Assembly (NCBI GenBank): GCA_934796165.1
Contig: CAKVOU010000002.1
Coordinates: 231,508 to 295,507 of the forward strand
Reading direction: 5' to 3'
Length of the DNA stretch: 64,000 bases
DNA from: an uncultured Eubacteriales bacterium
Lineage (GTDB): Bacteria; Bacillota; Clostridia; Oscillospirales; CAG-272
A model generated the notes under the pieces. It saw only the letters and a program-made list of their open reading frames with translations. It was not told where the DNA came from and made no database searches. Every line of letters starts with the position of its first letter. Positions within the stretch are counted from its first letter, which is position 1. This document shows, in pieces, positions 9,066 through 17,704 of the stretch. The translations under genes and the position numbers were made by a program.

Positions 9066-9609
9066 AGCTGTCTCTCCTTTTACAAAATACCGTCTCCACG
9101 GTTTCCCTCAGTTCCCTGTACATCGGAAGGTCAGAAAGCGGTGCGAGCGCTTCCACACAGCCGCGGTACAGCCATTCCTGCTGTTCCCTGCCGCACTTGA
9201 AGCGTTCAAAAACCGCCTCGCCCCGCTCCAGTCCCTCTTTGATATCGCGGAGATTGGACAACTTGTCGGCACAAACGAGCATGGCGCATTGCCTGTCACA
9301 ACCCGCCAGCGCACGCAGATCCGCTTGCTTCCGGTCTTTCCAGGAAAGCGATTTGTCCTCCGTGTCAAACAGGACCAGCCGCAGGACCTCCTTGCCGAAC
9401 TGTTTCTCCAACTCCTCCGGCAGGACCCCGCCGTCCTCAATGGCGTCGTGCAGAAGTCCCGCACTGATGAGACTGTCATCTGCCCCGTTTTTCGCAAGCT
9501 CGATCGCCACGGAAAACGGGTGCGCAAGATACGGCTTTCCATCCTTGCGAGTCTGCCCCGCGTGCACCCGCATCGCGAGCAGAAACGCGCGATTTACTGT
9601 ATCTGTCAT
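9049..9609 (-). CDS. Small alarmone hydrolase-like HD-domain protein (RelA/SpoT hydrolase domain only)
   Basis: This 186-residue protein consists of the HD hydrolase domain found at the N-terminus of SpoT/Rel and alone in MESH1-type enzymes, which remove the 3'-pyrophosphate of (p)ppGpp with Mn2+. Visible residues are H30 in YLAHPF, H54-D55 with E58-D59 in LLHDAIEDG, and the CADKLSNLRDI motif near residue 110. There is no synthetase, TGS or ACT domain. ATG 9609 is chosen because the HD alignment starts there and GAGG lies 6 bases upstream; the longer frame upstream is not conserved-looking. The stop overlaps the start of the STAS-kinase gene. Other nucleotide-pyrophosphate substrates are possible. 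Confidence 0.85.
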   Translation of the reverse strand: MTDTVNRAFLLAMRVHAGQTRKDGKPYLAHPFSVAIELAKNGADDSLISAGLLHDAIEDGGVLPEELEKQFGKEVLRLVLFDTEDKSLSWKDRKQADLRALAGCDRQCAMLVCADKLSNLRDIKEGLERGEAVFERFKCGREQQEWLYRGCVEALAPLSDLPMYRELRETVETVFCKRRDSYAGNH

Positions 9610-9880
9610 CCCTGACCTCACCGTCAATATAATCCTTCCATCTGTAATCTGCGGAAAAACTCTGCCGAGGCAGAGAGCGCGATCCGGCATTTCAGAGGGA
9701 GCCGCATCTCCCCGTCGGTGATCCCGCCGCCGGCATCCGGTCGGGGACCTTTCCGATTCCGCACCGCCTCCATTATAGCATAAAAAAGCGTAAATATGCA
9801 ACAGATAACGGATTTTTTCCGGGTCCGTCGCCCGGGAATTCCGTTCGGGATCTGCGCCCCGGATACAGAGGATCCGCCGG

Positions 9881-10633
9881 TCACACCGTTTGTTTCACTC
9901 CGGCGAGCGAAAGAAACTTTTTGTCGGACTGGATTGCCTGCGTCAGAAACGTTCCGTTCCGGAACAGTGCATAGGTCGTTACGGGCGAGGGAACATTCTG
10001 CGCGGACTCTTTATTTGTGATGTGGATCACCCGGAGCGGGATACCGTGTTCCCGGGCAGCCGCCTGCACTCTCGGCACCCAGTAATAAGTAAACGGGCAC
10101 TGGTCGGTATAATACAGGACAAAGCCCTCCCCGTCCGCCTTCGGATGCCTTGCGCACTCCCTGAATTCCGGCGGACGGGCATCCGCTTCCAGTGGCAGAT
10201 ACATCAGCGTTATTCCGCAGTCCGACGTATCCGCAACCCGGAAGCCCTTATGCACCAGATATTTCGGGTCGGAAAGAAATTCTCTCTTTCTGCCCTCGGC
10301 GGAAAGAATACAGATCCCTCTTTTTCCTTGCTCCACGGCGTCGCGGATACACGCCGAGAGAAGATCATTGGAATATCCGTGCCCTTTCATCGAACCGGCG
10401 ATCCAGAGGCAGTTGATGTACAGATACCCGGCGGCTCTGATCGGGACCCACGCATTCTCGGCAGGGAGATACTCGATAAAGCACTTGCCGCGCTCCCGGC
10501 TCCGATAAAAAACCAGCCCCTCTTCAAACCGTTCCTTCAGCCATTCCTTTTTTGCGACACCCTGCTTGCCCGACATGGCACAACAGATATGCTCCTTGTC
10601 AATGTTTTCTCCGGTGATTCTGATGTAGTCCAT
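9881..10633 (-). CDS. GNAT-like acetyltransferase with C-terminal YoaP domain
   Basis: This 250-residue cytoplasmic protein has a GNAT-like fold at residues 1-145 (INCLWIAGSMKGHGYSNDLL resembles the acetyl-CoA loop) and a YoaP-type thioredoxin-like domain after it, seen in YYTDQCPFTYYWVP and YALFRNGTFLTQAI. ATG 10633 is preceded by AAGGAG at 7 bases. It has its own promoter at 10857-10885, giving a leader of about 220 nt. The family is widespread in Clostridia with no proven substrate. Bases 9610-9880 hold no gene. Confidence 0.8.
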   Translation of the reverse strand: MDYIRITGENIDKEHICCAMSGKQGVAKKEWLKERFEEGLVFYRSRERGKCFIEYLPAENAWVPIRAAGYLYINCLWIAGSMKGHGYSNDLLSACIRDAVEQGKRGICILSAEGRKREFLSDPKYLVHKGFRVADTSDCGITLMYLPLEADARPPEFRECARHPKADGEGFVLYYTDQCPFTYYWVPRVQAAAREHGIPLRVIHITNKESAQNVPSPVTTYALFRNGTFLTQAIQSDKKFLSLAGVKQTV

Positions 10634-10856
10634 TCCGTTGCTCCTTTTGCACTTTCGCTGGTCCTGTGCGTATTTGTGATTTTCCGTTGGCGGAATCCTT
10701 GTTGATTCCGGGAGAACATGACCCGGAAAATCGTCCGCCACCTGCATCGTTGTCCGGTTGACGTTCCGGCTGCCCTTTTCCCGGATCACCGTCATGTGTC
10801 CGTTGTTACATCGGAATCGGTCTGTGCGCCAACGTCCGCTGACCCCGCCTGTCTTT
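10634..10856 (-). other. Long 5' leader of the GNAT/YoaP gene
   Basis: The promoter at 10857-10885 lies some 220 bases upstream of the coding start. I looked for T-box, SAM, lysine and other common riboswitch signatures and saw none. The in-frame extension of the coding sequence through this leader lacks a ribosome binding site. Confidence 0.35.
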
Positions 10857-10885
10857 ATTATACCTACCGAACGGTCGGCTGTCAA
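10857..10885 (-). promoter_or_regulatory. Sigma-A promoter for the GNAT/YoaP gene
   Basis: On the minus strand there is TTGACA (10880-10885), a 17-base spacer and TATAAT (10857-10862). The spacer contains a small palindrome, CCGAACGGTCGG read on the plus strand, which could be a repressor site. Confidence 0.8.
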
Positions 10886-10930
10886 TCGATTTCAAAAACG
10901 CCGATAACAGGGGCATAAATGTGACAGAAA

Positions 10931-10965
10931 TTGCACCCAAACCTCATTTTGAGGATGGGTGCAAC
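10931..10965 (-). terminator. Probable terminator of the XRE regulator gene
   Basis: TTGCACCCA at 10931-10939 and an inner CCTCA pair with TGAGG and TGGGTGCAA (to 10965), with a small internal loop. On the minus strand the hairpin is followed by TTTCTGTC. It lies just after the XRE gene. Confidence 0.55.
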
Positions 10966-11011
10966 CGCCATGGGGCAGGAACACAAACGCAAGGTGTCCG
11001 AAACAGGTACC

Positions 11012-11530
11012 TCAGCGTTTTTCATATCTTCTCCCGGTCAGCACCGCGCCCGCGACAGCGCCCGCAAGCAAAAACGGCGCGACTCTGACAAACAGGTATT
11101 CAAAAGAATGATAAACCGTGCCGAGGACGGCAGTCTCCGGGTCGGACAGATCCCACGAAAGATAGGGACTGCCGAGCGCCGCCAGAATGAGAAACACGGC
11201 GGCGGTCAATGCGGCAAGCGAGAGCATCAGAATATGAAGCGTTTTCCGTTTCGTCTCCTTTTGCCGCGCCAGTTGCAGATTCATTGTCTCCAGCTTTTCC
11301 GAAATGCTCTGAAGCGCATCTGCCGCAGGCGGGGCGACCGTTTCCCCGAGCAGGGTACTGACCGGTGTCTCCAGTACCTCCGACAGGCGAAGCAGCAGGT
11401 CGGCATCCGGCACGGACAAGCCCTGCTCCCATTTGGAAACGGTCTGCCGCACCACCGAGAGGCGGACGGCAAGCTCCTCCTGCGTAAGTCCCTTTGCTTT
11501 TCTCATGGCTCTGATATTTTCGTTCAGCAT
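11012..11530 (-). CDS. XRE-family transcriptional regulator with two C-terminal membrane helices
   Basis: This 172-residue protein starts with a helix-turn-helix of the Cro/C1 type (residues 4-60; LTQEELAVRLSVVRQTVSKWEQG), followed by a short linker (residues 65-95) and two hydrophobic helices near residues 97-119 and 145-165. Such proteins are membrane-bound regulators; the signal is unknown. ATG 11530 follows GGAAGGAGGAG, while the longer open frame starts outside the HTH. It is divergent from the phosphate cotransporter gene, and the 311-bp gap between them holds the Pho-box promoter of the latter. Confidence 0.85.
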   Translation of the reverse strand: MLNENIRAMRKAKGLTQEELAVRLSVVRQTVSKWEQGLSVPDADLLLRLSEVLETPVSTLLGETVAPPAADALQSISEKLETMNLQLARQKETKRKTLHILMLSLAALTAAVFLILAALGSPYLSWDLSDPETAVLGTVYHSFEYLFVRVAPFLLAGAVAGAVLTGRRYEKR

Positions 11531-11651
11531 CGGATTCTCCTCCTTCCGGGTTCTGCCTTTATGATACCGTAACCCGCATAAAAAATCAAGCAACGCAGAA
11601 GAACATTGCGCAATTCCGTCATTTTTCCCCGGAACGTGACTCCCCGGTGCG

Positions 11652-11707
11652 TTTAACGTCGATTTAACACAGCGCCGCTTTTGGATTTAACATAGGGAAG
11701 TTATACT
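11652..11707 (+). promoter_or_regulatory. Pho-box promoter of the Na/Pi cotransporter gene
   Basis: Three TTTAAC hexamers start at 11652, 11663 and 11686 (steps of 11 and 23 bp). Ten bases after the last is a -10 box TATACT (11702-11707). No TTGACA-like -35 exists, so the last box replaces it, as expected for activation by a PhoP/PhoB-type regulator. The pstS promoter has the same geometry. Confidence 0.75.
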
Positions 11708-11841
11708 AAATCCATATGAAATCCGTAACCCGTTTTTTACATAAGAACAACAATTCCGGCGGGACTATGCCGCCGGGGGAGCACCGGTGAAGTATCGCCG
11801 TGCCCTTCCCGGCATCCCGCATACGGAAGAGAGGAAACGCA

Positions 11842-13596
11842 ATGAGTATATTTGACGTACTGACCCTTTTGTGCGGGCTTGCCCTGTTTCTTTACGGCAT
11901 GGAGCTGATGGGCGACGCCCTTAAAAAGAGCGCGGGAAGCCGTCTCAAGGTCATTCTCGGAAAAATGACCTCCACTCCCTTCAAGGGATTTCTTCTCGGG
12001 CTTGGCGTAACAGCGGTGATTCAGTCCTCCTCGGCGACTACCGTCATGGTCGTCGGCTTTGTCAACTCCGGCACCATGACGCTCCTGCAGGCGGTCGGGG
12101 TCATCATGGGTGCCAACGTCGGCACCGCGGTCACCTCGTGGCTGACGGCTATGTCCGGACTGGATGGCGGCGCGTCGGTCTCCGCCGCGCTGCAGTGGCT
12201 CAAGCCGTCCTCCTGGATGCCGGTCCTTGCCCTCATCGGCATCTGCCTTGTCATGTTTGTGAAACGCGGCAGAAAAAAGGACATCGGCGTGATCCTGCTC
12301 GGCTTCTCCATCCTGATGGTCGGCATGGATCTGATGGGCGGCGCGGTCTCCGGGCTCCGGGACAGCGAGGCTTTCCGCTCGATCCTCACCATGTTTGAAA
12401 ATCCCATCCTCGGCGTTCTGGCGGGTCTCATTCTGACAGCAATCGTACAGTCCTCCTCCGCGTCGGTCGGTATTCTGCAATCGCTGACCGTGACGGGCGC
12501 GATTACCTACGGTGCGGCGATTCCGATCATCATGGGGCAGAACATCGGCACCTGCGTCACGGCGCTGATCTCATCGGTCGGTGCCAACAAGAACGGCAAG
12601 CGTGCCGCGCTCGTACATCTATATTTCAATATCATCGGCGTTGTGTTCTGGCTTTCCGCGTTCTATATCTGCAACGGTATCTTCCGTTTCCCGTTTGTCT
12701 CGCAGGCGATTGATATGTGGGGCGTTGCCTTCGTACACACCGTCTTCAAGATTCTGTCCGTTCTGCTCATCGCGCCCTTCTCCCGTCAGTTGGTCAGGCT
12801 CGCAGCCATTTCCGTCCCGGAAAGGAAGGGGCGGGAGGAGGTCAACCTGCTGGACGAACGCCTGCTTGACACCCCTGCCATTGCAGTGGAACGCGCAGAG
12901 GAGGTCACACGGAAGATGGCGAACCTTTCCCGCGATGCCCTGCTCCGCTCCATGAAGCTCCTTTCGGAATACCGTGCGGAGGAAGCGGAGGCAGTCCGGA
13001 CGATGGAAGAACAGGCGGATGAGCTGGAGGATACCGTCGGCACCTATCTGGTCAAGCTGTCCGCCCGCAGTATGGACGAGAGCGACAGCCACGAAATTAC
13101 CAAGCTGCTCCACCTTATCGGCGATTTTGAGCGCATCTCCGACCATGCGGTGAACATTGTGGAATCCGCCGAGGAAATGCGGGACAAGAAGCTGACCTTC
13201 TCCGCAGAAGCAAAGCGGGAAATCTCGGTCATGATCGACGCGATTACCGAAATTCTGACGCTGGCGACCGACTCGTTCGTCAAGAACGACCTGCACGCCG
13301 CCTCCCTCGTTGAACCGCTCGAGCAGGTGGTGGACGGACTGCGCGATCAGATCAAGCTCAACCACATTCTCCGGCTCAAAAAGAGCGAATGCACCATTGA
13401 ACACGGCTTTGTGCTCTCCGACCTGCTCACCAACTTTGAGCGCGTCTCGGACCACTGCTCCAACATCGCAGGCTGTGTCATTGAAATTGCCGAGCATGAC
13501 GCGCTGGATATGCACCGTTACCTCGACGCCGTCAAGGCGGGCGGCGAGGATTTCACGCAGCACTATCAGGAATACAAACACAAGTACGCGCTCTGA
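11842..13596 (+). CDS. Na+/phosphate cotransporter (NptA/YjbB type) with C-terminal PhoU domain
   Basis: This 584-residue membrane protein has two inverted halves of the Na/Pi cotransporter family, each with the QSSSA signature (AVIQSSSATTVMVVG near residue 55 and AIVQSSSASVGILQS near residue 200), forming about 8-10 membrane helices up to residue 330. Residues 350-570 form a soluble PhoU-like helical domain with two HEI/ERISDHAVNI and FERVSDHCSNI repeats. It imports or exports inorganic phosphate with sodium. ATG 11842 is preceded by GAGG at 7 bases; the longer frame adds an unlikely basic leader. It is controlled by a Pho-box promoter and ended by a strong terminator. The downstream pst operon lacks phoU, so this PhoU domain may serve in its place. 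Confidence 0.92.
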   Translation: MSIFDVLTLLCGLALFLYGMELMGDALKKSAGSRLKVILGKMTSTPFKGFLLGLGVTAVIQSSSATTVMVVGFVNSGTMTLLQAVGVIMGANVGTAVTSWLTAMSGLDGGASVSAALQWLKPSSWMPVLALIGICLVMFVKRGRKKDIGVILLGFSILMVGMDLMGGAVSGLRDSEAFRSILTMFENPILGVLAGLILTAIVQSSSASVGILQSLTVTGAITYGAAIPIIMGQNIGTCVTALISSVGANKNGKRAALVHLYFNIIGVVFWLSAFYICNGIFRFPFVSQAIDMWGVAFVHTVFKILSVLLIAPFSRQLVRLAAISVPERKGREEVNLLDERLLDTPAIAVERAEEVTRKMANLSRDALLRSMKLLSEYRAEEAEAVRTMEEQADELEDTVGTYLVKLSARSMDESDSHEITKLLHLIGDFERISDHAVNIVESAEEMRDKKLTFSAEAKREISVMIDAITEILTLATDSFVKNDLHAASLVEPLEQVVDGLRDQIKLNHILRLKKSECTIEHGFVLSDLLTNFERVSDHCSNIAGCVIEIAEHDALDMHRYLDAVKAGGEDFTQHYQEYKHKYAL

Positions 13597-13627
13597 TGCG
13601 TTTTCCGGGATGATAAAGAACAGTCGG

Positions 13628-13664
13628 GACCGCCGACCGGGTATCCGGTCGGCGGTCTTTTTTT
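13628..13664 (+). terminator. Intrinsic terminator of the Na/Pi cotransporter gene
   Basis: The 13-bp GC-rich stem (13628-13640 with 13645-13657) has a GTAT loop and is followed directly by seven T residues. Confidence 0.95.
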
Positions 13665-13679
13665 GTCTTCCGGAATCCG

Positions 13680-13735
13680 TTTTACAAACTTTTAACCCAA
13701 ACGGGATTTCGGATTTAACCCGCGCCCTGTATGAT
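13680..13735 (+). promoter_or_regulatory. Pho-box promoter of the pst operon
   Basis: TTTTAC at 13680 and TTTAAC at 13691 and 13714 repeat the 11- and 23-bp steps of the promoter at 11652. Ten bases after the last box is a -10 TATGAT (13730-13735), again with no sigma-A -35. Confidence 0.78.
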
Positions 13736-13800
13736 ACGGGTGTACCCGAAAGAAAAAAGAAAGGATCCGGCGAATGTCACCGCCGGAAAGGAACCCATTT

Positions 13801-14676
13801 ATGAAAACCATGAAGAAAATACTTGCAGTCGCACTTGCGCTGGTCTGCGCACTTGCCGTCTTTGCCTCCTGCGGGAAGACGGATGACGGCGGAAAGCAGA
13901 GCCGGAAGATTCAGGTCATCACCCGTGAGGAAGGCTCCGGCACCAGAAGCGCATTCACCGAGCTGCTCGGCATCGTCGATGCAGACAAGAAAGACGCAAT
14001 CACCCAGAACGCAGAATCCACCTCCTCCACCGCAGTCATGATCACCACGATGGAAGGCAGCAAAAACGCGATCGGCTTCATCTCGCTCGGCTCACTCGGC
14101 TCCACCGTCAAGGCACTGTCCGTGGACGGCGTGGCTCCGACGGTCGAAAACATCAAGAACGGCTCCTACAAGGTCCAGCGTCCCTTCAACATCTGCTATC
14201 AGGAAGGCAAGCTCACCGACCTCGCAAAGGATTTCATTTCCTACATTGAAAGCGCAGAGGGTCAGGGCATCATCGCAAAGGGCGGATACATCGCCGTGAA
14301 CGAAAGCGCTCCCGCTTACACAAAGAAGGACGGGCTCTCCGGCAAGGTCACGCTGGCAGGCTCCACCTCGGTCTCTCCCATCATGATGAAGATCGCCGAC
14401 GCGTACAAGAAGATCAACCCGAACGTCAGCGTGGAAATCCAGGAATCCGGTTCCGGTGCGGGCATTACCTCCGCAACCGAGGGTGCATGCGATATCGGCA
14501 TGTCCTCCCGCGCTCTCAAGGATTCCGAGCTCAAGGTTCTGACATCCCGGACCATCGCGCAGGACGGCATCGCTGTCATCGTCAACAAGAACAACAGCGT
14601 CTCGAACCTGACCGCGGCACAGATCAAAGACATTTTTCTCGGCAACCTGACCGACTGGTCCGACCTCAGCAAATAA
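13801..14676 (+). CDS. pstS: Phosphate-binding lipoprotein of the Pst transporter, circularly permuted
   Basis: This 291-residue lipoprotein has a signal peptide with a lipobox VFASC (lipidated C24) and captures phosphate outside the membrane for PstCAB. The halves of the fold are in reversed order. The motif normally in the second half (VITREEGSGTRSAF) comes first at residues 37-50, and the motif normally at the mature N-terminus (VTLAGSTSVSPIM, then ESGSGAGITSA and DGIAVIVN) lies at about residues 180-260. The protein ends at NLTDWSD, where a usual PstS would run into its second half. The binding residues (Ser/Thr of GSTS, SGSGAG and GSGTR) are present. ATG 13801 follows AAAGGAA. It is first in pstSCAB under the Pho-box promoter. 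Confidence 0.9.
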   Translation: MKTMKKILAVALALVCALAVFASCGKTDDGGKQSRKIQVITREEGSGTRSAFTELLGIVDADKKDAITQNAESTSSTAVMITTMEGSKNAIGFISLGSLGSTVKALSVDGVAPTVENIKNGSYKVQRPFNICYQEGKLTDLAKDFISYIESAEGQGIIAKGGYIAVNESAPAYTKKDGLSGKVTLAGSTSVSPIMMKIADAYKKINPNVSVEIQESGSGAGITSATEGACDIGMSSRALKDSELKVLTSRTIAQDGIAVIVNKNNSVSNLTAAQIKDIFLGNLTDWSDLSK

Positions 14677-14853
14677 CCGATAACAAGAGGGACGGCGGGA
14701 ATCCTCCGTTCCTCTTTGGCAGTTTTCAAAAAAGTACCGCCGTTCCGGGCGTGTGACCGCAGAAAAGCGGTACCCGGGAAACGGCAGTCCCCGACGGACG
14801 CAGTCCTTCCGAAAGAACCGCCCGCCGGTACCGGTCCGAAAGGAGTTTCACTT

Positions 14854-15708
14854 ATGCAAGCAAAAGCCATCCGGGAAAAAGCCATGAGGGCTGTGTTCCT
14901 CGTTTGCGCGTGCGTGTCCATTCTGTGTGTCGCCATGATCCTGTTCTTCCTGCTCTGGAACGGAATCCCTTCGATCCGTGAGGTCGGGTTCTTTCAGTTT
15001 CTCGGCGGCAAGGTCTGGCGTCCGTCCGCCGATTCCTACGGAATCCTGCCCATGATTGTCGGCAGTATCTGTGTGACCGCAGGTGCCATGATCGTCGGCG
15101 TTCCGCTGGGACTGTTCGCGGCGGTGTTCCTCGCGCGCTTCTGCTCCAAAGGCATCTACCGCGTCCTGCGTCCTGCCGTGGAACTGCTTGCAGGCATTCC
15201 CTCCGTCGTGTACGGCTTCTTCGGGCTGAAATTTCTCGTCCCACTCATCCAGAACCTGACCGACGGCACCGGTAAGGGCATCCTCACCGCGTCGATCCTG
15301 CTCGGTTTCATGATCCTGCCGACCATCATCATGGTCACCGAATCCGCGCTCCGCGCGGTCCCGGAAACCTATAACGAGGGTGCGCTCGCACTTGGGGCGA
15401 CCCCCGAACGCTCGGTCTTTTCGGTCATTCTGCCCGCCGCAAAATCCGGTACGCTTGCCGCCGTCATTCTCGGCGTCGGGCGTGCGATCGGCGAAACCAT
15501 GGCGGTCGCCATGGTCGCGGGCAACCAGACGCTGTTCCCGACCAGCATTCTCTCGGGCGTGCGTACCCTGACCTCCAGCATCGTTCTGGAAATGGGCTAC
15601 GCGGGCGGACTGCACCGCGGCGTGCTCATCGGCATCGGCATCGTACTGTTCGTGCTGATTCTCTTCATCAACCTCTGCTTTTCCCTTGTCAAACGAAAGG
15701 AGCGTTAA
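14854..15708 (+). CDS. pstC: Phosphate ABC transporter permease PstC
   Basis: This 284-residue inner-membrane permease has six predicted helices and the binding-protein-dependent transport signature near residue 180 (EGALALGATPERSVFSVILP), which contacts the ATPase. It forms the channel with PstA. ATG 14854 follows AAAGGAG at 8 bases; the longer frame is not membrane-like. It lies 177 bp after pstS, a gap that contains short inverted repeats and could reduce expression relative to pstS. It is followed 6 bp later by pstA. Confidence 0.95.
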   Translation: MQAKAIREKAMRAVFLVCACVSILCVAMILFFLLWNGIPSIREVGFFQFLGGKVWRPSADSYGILPMIVGSICVTAGAMIVGVPLGLFAAVFLARFCSKGIYRVLRPAVELLAGIPSVVYGFFGLKFLVPLIQNLTDGTGKGILTASILLGFMILPTIIMVTESALRAVPETYNEGALALGATPERSVFSVILPAAKSGTLAAVILGVGRAIGETMAVAMVAGNQTLFPTSILSGVRTLTSSIVLEMGYAGGLHRGVLIGIGIVLFVLILFINLCFSLVKRKER

Positions 15709-15714
15709 TCCATC

Positions 15715-16620
15715 ATGACCGGTTCTGTTCAGAAACCCGAAAACTTCACCGCCGTCGCAATCGGACAGGCGGGCGCAAAAATGGCAAAGAAGCACCGCCA
15801 CACCGGCTCCCGTATTCTGCGCGGACTTGTCTGGCTCTCCGGCGCGCTGGTTGCCGCCTTCTTCCTGCTGCTCGTCGGATTCATTCTGATCAAGGGGATT
15901 CCGAACCTCAAGCCTTCGCTCTTTTCCCTTGAATTCAACAGTGAAAACGTCTCCATGCTGCCCGCCATCTTCAACACACTCGAGGTCATCGCGCTGACTC
16001 TCCTGCTCGCGGTACCGCTCGGCGTCGGCGCGGCGGTGTATCTGACCGAATACGCAAAGCGAGGTTCAAAGCTGGTCAAGGTCATCCGCATGACCACCGA
16101 AACGCTCCAGGGCATCCCCTCCATCGTGTACGGTCTGTTCGGCTTCATCGTGTTCGTCATCACCCTGCACTGGAGTTACTCCATGCTGGCGGGCATTCTG
16201 ACCATGACGGTCATGGTGCTCCCCATCATCATCCGCACGACGGAGGAAGCCATCCTCGCCGTCCCGGATTCTTTCAGAGAAGCGAGCTTCGGGCTTGGTG
16301 CGGGAAAGGTCCGCACCGTCTTCCGCGTCATTCTTCCCGCGGCAATGCCCGGCATTCTCTCCGGCGTGATCCTTGCAACCGGCCGTGTTGCCGGGGAAAC
16401 CGCCGCCCTCATCTTCACGGCGGGAACGGCAGGCAACTTCACGGGCAATCCCATGAACTCCGCCCGCACGCTCGCGGTGCATCTGTACAGCCTGTGGAAC
16501 GAGGGGCTCTACACGAACGAAGCGTATGCAACCATGGTCGTCCTGCTTGTCATGGTCGTCCTCATCAACGCGCTCTCGGACTTCGTATCAAGAAAGCTGG
16601 TAAAGCATTATGGCAACTGA
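15715..16620 (+). CDS. pstA: Phosphate ABC transporter permease PstA
   Basis: This 301-residue permease has six membrane helices and an ATPase-contacting loop near residue 190 (FREASFGLGAGKVRTVFRVI). It partners PstC. AAAGGAG overlaps the end of pstC, 12 bases before ATG 15715; the spacing is long, and ATG 15781 (MAKKHRHTGS) is a possible alternative start that would remove a 22-residue hydrophilic leader. The stop codon overlaps the start of pstB by 11 bases, indicating translational coupling. Confidence 0.94.
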   Translation: MTGSVQKPENFTAVAIGQAGAKMAKKHRHTGSRILRGLVWLSGALVAAFFLLLVGFILIKGIPNLKPSLFSLEFNSENVSMLPAIFNTLEVIALTLLLAVPLGVGAAVYLTEYAKRGSKLVKVIRMTTETLQGIPSIVYGLFGFIVFVITLHWSYSMLAGILTMTVMVLPIIIRTTEEAILAVPDSFREASFGLGAGKVRTVFRVILPAAMPGILSGVILATGRVAGETAALIFTAGTAGNFTGNPMNSARTLAVHLYSLWNEGLYTNEAYATMVVLLVMVVLINALSDFVSRKLVKHYGN

Positions 16621-17383
16621 TCTGACAGAAAAAACGCCCAAAATGGAGGTCCGCAATCTGAACCTCTGGTACGGCGATTTCAAGGCACTGAAAAATGTCA
16701 GCCTCCCGATCTGCGAGCGCGAGATCACCGCGCTCATCGGTCCTTCCGGCTGCGGCAAGTCCACCCTGCTCCGCACGCTCAACCGCATGAACGATCTGGT
16801 GGAGGGCTGCCGGATCGAGGGCGACGTCCTGCTGGACGGCAAGGACATCTACCGCGACATGGACCCGACGGTGCTCCGCCGCCGCGTGGGCATGGTGTTC
16901 CAGAAGCCCAACCCCTTCCCCATGAGCGTGTACGACAACGTGGCGTTCGGTCCCCGTACCCACGGAGTACGGTCGCGGGTGCAGCTTGACGAGATCGTGG
17001 AAACCTCGCTTAAGCAGGCGGCGATCTGGGACGAACTGAGGGACCGGCTCCGCAAGAACGCGCTGGGACTTTCCGGCGGACAGCAGCAACGTCTCTGCAT
17101 CGCCCGCGCGCTTGCCGTCCGTCCGGAGGTGTTGCTCATGGACGAGCCGACCTCCGCGCTTGACCCCATTTCCACCGCGCGGATCGAAGAGCTTGCCGTG
17201 GAGCTCAAGAAAAACTACACCATCGTCATGGTGACCCACAATATGCAGCAGGCGGCGCGTATCTCCGACAAGACCGCGTTCTTCTTACTCGGTGAGATCG
17301 CGGAATTCGGCACGACCGAGGATGTGTTCAACCGCCCGACCGACAAGCGCACGCTGGACTACGTGACCGGCAGATTCGGCTGA
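16610..17383 (+). CDS. pstB: Phosphate ABC transporter ATP-binding protein PstB
   Basis: This 257-residue cytoplasmic ATPase of the Pst transporter has all the motifs: Walker A GPSGCGKST near residue 44, the Q-loop (GMVFQKPNPFP), signature LSGGQQQR, Walker B VLLMDEPTSALD and a switch histidine (MVTHNMQQ). Its length matches the family. It begins inside the 3' end of pstA and closes the operon; no phoU follows. Confidence 0.97.
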   Translation: MATDLTEKTPKMEVRNLNLWYGDFKALKNVSLPICEREITALIGPSGCGKSTLLRTLNRMNDLVEGCRIEGDVLLDGKDIYRDMDPTVLRRRVGMVFQKPNPFPMSVYDNVAFGPRTHGVRSRVQLDEIVETSLKQAAIWDELRDRLRKNALGLSGGQQQRLCIARALAVRPEVLLMDEPTSALDPISTARIEELAVELKKNYTIVMVTHNMQQAARISDKTAFFLLGEIAEFGTTEDVFNRPTDKRTLDYVTGRFG

Positions 17384-17645
17384 GGTTGCGGGGGGCGGTG
17401 TCGCGCGGAGTTTGAACTGCCCGTCGGACAGGCGCGGTGCCCCGCACATTTCGCTGCCCGCAGGCTTGGGCGAATCTCCGGACAGATGCGTTGCAATGCA
17501 CGCCCCGCCGCTCGCAGGGTCCGCAGATTCCCGGTGCCCGCGTCTGCCCCTGCCACCCGGCACGCAAGCCGCCCTTTCCCCCTTTCCCGGGCTCCCCGAA
17601 GAGGCTTTCCTCTTCCGGCGATGCCCGTTTTTTTGTTTTCGGGGC
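17384..17645. other. Intergenic region after pstB, no gene seen
   Basis: Both strands have only short overlapping open frames with proline- and arginine-rich products typical of GC-rich non-coding DNA. No clear terminator is visible. The next element is the promoter at 17646. Confidence 0.5.
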
Positions 17646-17674
17646 TTGATTTATGCCGTCAGATATGGTAAAAT
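17646..17674 (+). promoter_or_regulatory. Sigma-A promoter for the cytidylate-kinase-like gene
   Basis: TTGATT (17646-17651), 17-base spacer, TAAAAT (17669-17674), about 30 bases before the start codon. Confidence 0.75.
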
Positions 17675-17704
17675 AAGCGTAACTCATACAAAGGAGAGGT
17701 TGTC

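Noticed and set aside
10634..10856. T-box or other riboswitch in the GNAT leader
   Set aside because: No specifier-loop, T-box sequence or known aptamer consensus seen.
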